From NCBI GenBank assembly GCA_034638255.1, contig JAWPGT010000011.1, positions 186,001 through 250,000 of the forward strand: a DNA stretch of 64,000 nucleotides. The letters run 5' to 3'. A model generated the notes under the pieces. The model saw only the letters and a program-made list of their open reading frames with translations. It ran no database searches and had not been told where the DNA came from. This DNA is from Coprinus comatus (lineage: Eukaryota > Basidiomycota > Agaricomycetes > Agaricales > Agaricaceae). Made by a program: the position numbers and the translations under genes. Below are positions 59,851 through 64,000 of the stretch, piece by piece (position 1 is the first letter of the stretch; each line of letters opens with the position of its first letter).

Positions 59851-61301
59851 CTAATCACTCTTATCCGATTCCTCTCCAGTACTTCCAACAACCTTCCCCT
59901 TCTCACCTGAAGAAGAATAGGAATACGACAAAGGTGGAGGAGTCAAACTAGAACCGACAGGTACCCTTTTCGCTCTAGCGAAAATTCCAACTTCAGGATC
60001 ACGAATGAAGTTAACAATGACCATAGGCCAACTTGGATGAGCTGGTAATGTGTCGTAATATTCTGGTGCTAATTTTCGAAGTGTTGGAAGACGTGTCCAT
60101 GGGATTGATGGGAAGTCATGATGCTCATTGTGATATCCGACCTATAGAAAAAAAGAACGATAAAAAGGAAACGAATTAGTATGAGAGTCAGAAGGGGCTC
60201 AAAAAATAAACTTTTTGAGTTTGAGATGAGTAGGTTTCACTTACGTTATAAGCAACCCAATTCCACTTTCCATAATAACTATAAGTTTCTTGATCCTGTC
60301 CATCCCAGAGGTAATGTTCGGCAATGAAATGGCCTGCACATGGATGTAGACTACCAGCGAAGAAACTGCTCATAATGAAATAAATGAGGGGTGTCGATCC
60401 GAGGTAGTAATGGAAAATTGAATCATTGATAAGCACAACTAGGATGTTGATTAAGTGCCATGATGTGAATTTTTGGACTCGGACGAAGGTGGGGCGAAGG
60501 GCGTAGAACAGGATCTGGAACGTGCTGCGGAAATAGGGGTTGAATTTTCGGGATGTAAAAGAAGTTTTCAAGGAAACGTACGCAAAGAAGACTTTTCCAA
60601 GAACGTTGTTGAGAAGCACAATTTCGAGATGGGTAGGTAGATCAGTATCAATACCATCCTGACCCAGAAATTTGTGATGTTCAATGTGATATTTCTATTT
60701 CCCAGAAACGCGTCAACCATCAGGCTAGTCCATTACAAGCGGAGTCTACACACCTTGAAAGCAGCAGCATACGGAATTCCAATGGGCAAATTCGCAAATA
60801 CCGCCAACGCCTTGTTCTGCCAAACCCTCTTGAATGCCAAGTTATGAGTGATCTCATGAATCGCCAAAAACAAATTATGGTTTGCTGTCCCTCCCACAAC
60901 GTACGCCGTCAAAACGAACTGCCAACTATTCCACCTCACTCTCCACAAAGTCAGGAGAATGGCAGCAATAAACTGAATCGCTACGACCAACAAGACGACA
61001 TATTTCGTTGCTGGTTCGTAGCCCATAAGTTTCATGACTTGAGGATATTTTTTCATGATTTCAAGGCGGCGAGACCGATGGGGTTCTTCGGTATGTATCC
61101 ATAAGAAGTCTGTTGGGTCTTGTGGCGGTAGTAATGGAAGTGGTGTCGACTCTGTTTGTTTGGAATATGAAGAAGGAAATGTACGACGTGGTGAGCGTCC
61201 TTCTGTAAGAGAATCTGCACCTCCGTACAAGCTATAATCTGTAAAACATGGTCAAAGGGGATTCTGGAGATTAACCGCGGAAGATACTAACCGACAGACA
61301 T
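59851..61301 (-). CDS. sphingolipid delta-4 desaturase (DES-type)
   Basis: Introduces the 4,5 double bond into dihydroceramide in the ER membrane. The start ATG 61301 makes a tiny first exon (MSV) joined across an intron to DYSLYGGADSLTEG. Then DFLWIHTEEPHRSRRLEI (lipid-desaturase N-terminal domain), membrane segments around KYVVLLVVAIQFIAAILLTL, and the three His boxes: HEITH, HIEHH and HNEHH, followed by DFPSIPWTRLP. The tail ends EESDKSD after a Ser/Tyr-rich stretch. Length (~415 residues) is slightly above animal DEGS1. It is transcribed away from the SREBP gene, 190 bp apart. No damage. Confidence 0.93.
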
Positions 61302-61491
61302 GACAGAGGGAATACAGACACAAAGGACAACCCTTCGATCACTATATTTCGGTTGAGGCTTATGTAATAAACAAATGTTATTTTTGGCTGTGCGGCAAAA
61401 GATGTGGTACGATCCTTGACACGTGATGCTTAAAATGGTCTGATAATGCAGTCATTTGATGGCAAAATAAATATAATAATTGCACTTACTC
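61302..61491. promoter_or_regulatory. 190-bp bidirectional promoter (desaturase / SREBP)
   Basis: Contains CACGTGAT at 61420-61427, an E-box of the kind bound by bHLH proteins, including SREBPs with the Arg-to-Tyr change. Self-regulation of SREBP and control of the desaturase are inferences. Confidence 0.5.
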
Positions 61492-64000
61492 ATGGACTCC
61501 CAAGACCCAGACATTGTCCTCGACAGTTCTGACCCCCTCAATCTTATCATACATTCTAGCGCTATGGACGACTCTCAATCCCAGACTCAATCCGACTCCT
61601 TACCACCTGACTGGTCCCAGCTAAGCTCTCTGTGGCAGGACCAGGACAACACCGCTTCGAGTGGTAACAACACAAACAACAGCCAGAAACCCTTCAACGA
61701 CTTCATGGATTTTGATATGGCTTCTAATATACTCGACATGGACCTCGACATGGGTCTGCATAACCCCAACACTGCTGGTATCGAGCCAAGCGCACTGCAT
61801 CTGGACTCGAATGGTAGACTTTCATACGGTTACGACGACGACTTTGGTGTCTTCCCCTCTTCCGCATGCTCTCCTGCCGACATTCTAGCTGCTCAGTTCC
61901 CTTTCACATTCAACGGCGATCTGCTTGAGCCTATGCATGGTACGAATGAAGGCGGAAACGGTAGCACGGATACGACACCAAACAGTAAACAAAGACGACT
62001 TAGCATCACATCATCATCTTCTTCATCCGGACCTTCTTTCTCCCCCGCTCCAGATAGTACACCAAGCCCGGGATATTTAAGCAACGACTACACAAGTGAT
62101 TCCTCTTCCTTCGATAGTTCTAATAATTCCTTCACCTCCCACACTAATGGCGCCATTAACTCCGACCAACCGCCTTTCTTACACAATGCTCACAGCCATG
62201 AGCAGCAAGACTATTCTAATGATCCTGCTGCTGAGCTTGCCCACCGCGTACGTCAAACAGCAGGTGTTATGCTCGCAGTACCCATGAATGGTACACATTT
62301 CCAGTCTGATCAATTCCACTGTAAGTTCTTGACCTTATCACTATCCCACGAGTATTAATTGCTCTTTTCAGCACACCAACCTCTTCAAGCCAAACTTCCT
62401 ATTCCACGTTTACAACGTCCATCACTTACACCTGTAAACTCCGCTAATAGTCCACCCAAATCTAACTCACCATCCACTGCTTCTTCCGTGGCTTCGACAC
62501 CACCCCCGTCTACCCCTCCCCCGGGCACACCCGTAACTACAGTATCAAGTGATGGTGCAATTGCCGCATCGATACCGTCCATTCCGATATCTTTAGCCGC
62601 TCGACCCAAGACCAGTCATACTACCATCGAAAGACGTTATCGTACCAACCTCAATGCTCGTATCCAATCTCTTCGTATGGCCGTTCCTGCTCTCCGAGTT
62701 CTAGAAGACCGCGATTCAGGTTCTTCGAAGAAGATTAAGAAGAACTTGAAAGGTGGTGTCCTGATCAAGTCTGCCTCCGCCAATTCTCCCAATGGTGTTG
62801 GCACTGTCATCGCAGTACCCGGAGCACCTACTGCTTCAAATCCATATGGAGAAGTTGACGTAATTGACGAAAGAGGCTATGTCGACGGGGTTAAGGTCGC
62901 TCGGAAATGTAGTAAAGCTAATGTCTTGGGCAAAGCAGTTGAGTATATCAGGGTTTTGAAGCGGAGGGAGCTTAGGCTGAGAGCCGAGCAAACTGGGTTG
63001 AAGACCCTTGTTTGTGGCCTTGTTGGTGGTCCTGCATTGCTAAGAGAATGGGAGAGAGAATGGAGGGAGAGGTTCGGTGGAGAAGAGAAGGACGAGGTAG
63101 ATGGCGATGGCGACGTCGAAGATGAAGAAGAGGATGACGAAGAAGAGGATGATGATGATGAGGGTGATACTGGTAGAAAGAGGAAGAGAGTCAAGGCGGA
63201 CAAAGACACGATCGTGCAGACGCTTCCAAAGAAAGAGCCCAAACCTCCTCCACCAGTGACGATTGGCCCAGATGGACAACCTGAGAGGAGAAAGAGAGGG
63301 AGACCAAGGAAGGTACCTTTGCCATCGGTAGCTGCTCCCGTCCCTGTTGCAACACCCGAACAGCAGCACCAACAACAACCACAGCAATACATGCTTGCGG
63401 TCTTCGCCTTGTTTTCGTTCTTCAACTCACCTTTGACTTCGACATCGCAAGCTGCAACCCATGCTCATACTCACAAAGGACACGTCTGGTCACCATCAAG
63501 CGTTCCTCTGGCATATTCACCAGAAATTGTTTCTCAATTTTCCCCGCCTCCCGTTGAGGTTGGGATGACCTGGAGGGACTGGATTCAAATTGTCCATCTG
63601 GCGGTTACGGTCCTATTATTCCTAAGTGTTATTGGCAGATTGACAGGTGGCCTTGGGTTCAACCGTATCAGACATTTCGTCAAGGCGTCTTCTGGTACTA
63701 TTACTAGCAAGGACGCTGAGAAGAAAATGGAAAGAATCACTCTCGGAACCGGTATGTCCTTGCTTTTACCACTGATCAAACGCGATTTAACGGACGCCTG
63801 CCTTTCAGATGAAGTTCCGTCATTTACCACTTCAGTATCGCTTTATCGCTCTCTTTCAAGCAATTCTTCTGTTATTACTCAGTCATTTTTCTTGTTCACG
63901 CTTGCATCCGTATCCTCATCCTCCGTCATGAAGCACGTTTTGAAGATGCGTGCGAGGGCATTGTGGAACAGTGCTATTCCTCATAACAAGAGAGAAAAGG
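61492..64000 (+). CDS. SRE1: SREBP-type bHLH membrane transcription factor (Sre1-like), 3' end cut by window
   Basis: Sterol/oxygen-responsive factor held in the ER membrane and released by cleavage. The first in-frame ATG is at 61492 (MDSQDPDIVL). An acidic Ser/Asn-rich activation region follows. After an intron near 62321-62371 comes the bHLH: HTTIERRYRTNLNARIQSL, with the SREBP-specific Tyr in ERRYR, a long loop of ~70 residues, then CSKANVLGKAVEYIRVLKRR. An acidic run (EDEEEDDEEEDDDD), a basic KRKRVK and an AT-hook-like KRGRPRK precede two hydrophobic segments (YMLAVFALFSFFN; IVHLAVTVLLFLSVIG), likely the membrane hairpin. An intron near 63751-63809 follows and the frame continues to the window edge, so the C-terminal regulatory domain is not seen. 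Confidence 0.9.

Overview
The window looks like nuclear DNA from a filamentous basidiomycete, most likely an Agaricomycete. Genes are split by many short (about 50-80 bp) GT-AG introns. The gene set includes a KDZ-type transposon, a divergent G-alpha subunit with a long disordered insert, an SREBP with the diagnostic tyrosine in its bHLH, aryl-alcohol-oxidase-like GMC enzymes and F-box proteins. Base composition is AT-rich. Species cannot be told from the sequence alone.

Layout. 1-0.9 kb: broken GMC oxidoreductase. 1.4-9.5 kb: two tandem MOV10/SDE3-type RNA helicases (subfamily A, minus strand). 9.8-12.9 kb: Xaa-Pro aminopeptidase. 15.4-18.9 kb: a third helicase (subfamily B, copy B1, minus). 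20.0-22.3 kb: intact GMC oxidoreductase. 22.7-23.8 kb: F-box-like gene. 24.7-36.9 kb: KDZ transposon with ~394-bp terminal inverted repeats, a transposase with one internal stop, two extra genes and tandem repeats. Its right repeat is split by a 2.0-kb TIR element that carries a 169-bp tandem repeat with splice-site-like edges. 38.7-45.9 kb: conserved genes for G-alpha, aspartokinase and the proteasome ATPase Rpt6. 46.2-55.9 kb: helicase B2, a 5'-truncated gene, helicase B3 (frameshifted) and a finger-only paralogue B4, all on plus. 56.3-57.5 kb: F-box gene. 57.9-59.4 kb: a perfect 95-bp inverted repeat and a MAPKK pseudogene. 59.9-64.0 kb: a divergent pair, sphingolipid delta-4 desaturase and SREBP, the latter running off the window.

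How the parts relate. The main theme is a local expansion of MOV10/SDE3-like helicases, five with a helicase core and one finger-only, joined to CCCH and U1/JAZ-type C2H2 fingers. Relatives act in RNA silencing, meiotic silencing and transposon control, so a dsRNA or transposon-defence role is a reasonable inference but not shown. B1 and B2 lie in opposite orientation about 31 kb apart and share a ~1.58-kb near-identical tract covering the whole helicase core, introns included. This points to recent gene conversion or duplication and could support inversion of the segment between them, which contains the transposon. Aspartokinase and Rpt6 share a 135-bp promoter with a Gcn4-like site and an E-box. 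Desaturase and SREBP share a 190-bp promoter with an E-box, which suggests lipid co-regulation.

Gene ends are my own splice reconstructions from conserved protein frames. Small exons and exact UTRs are not certain.
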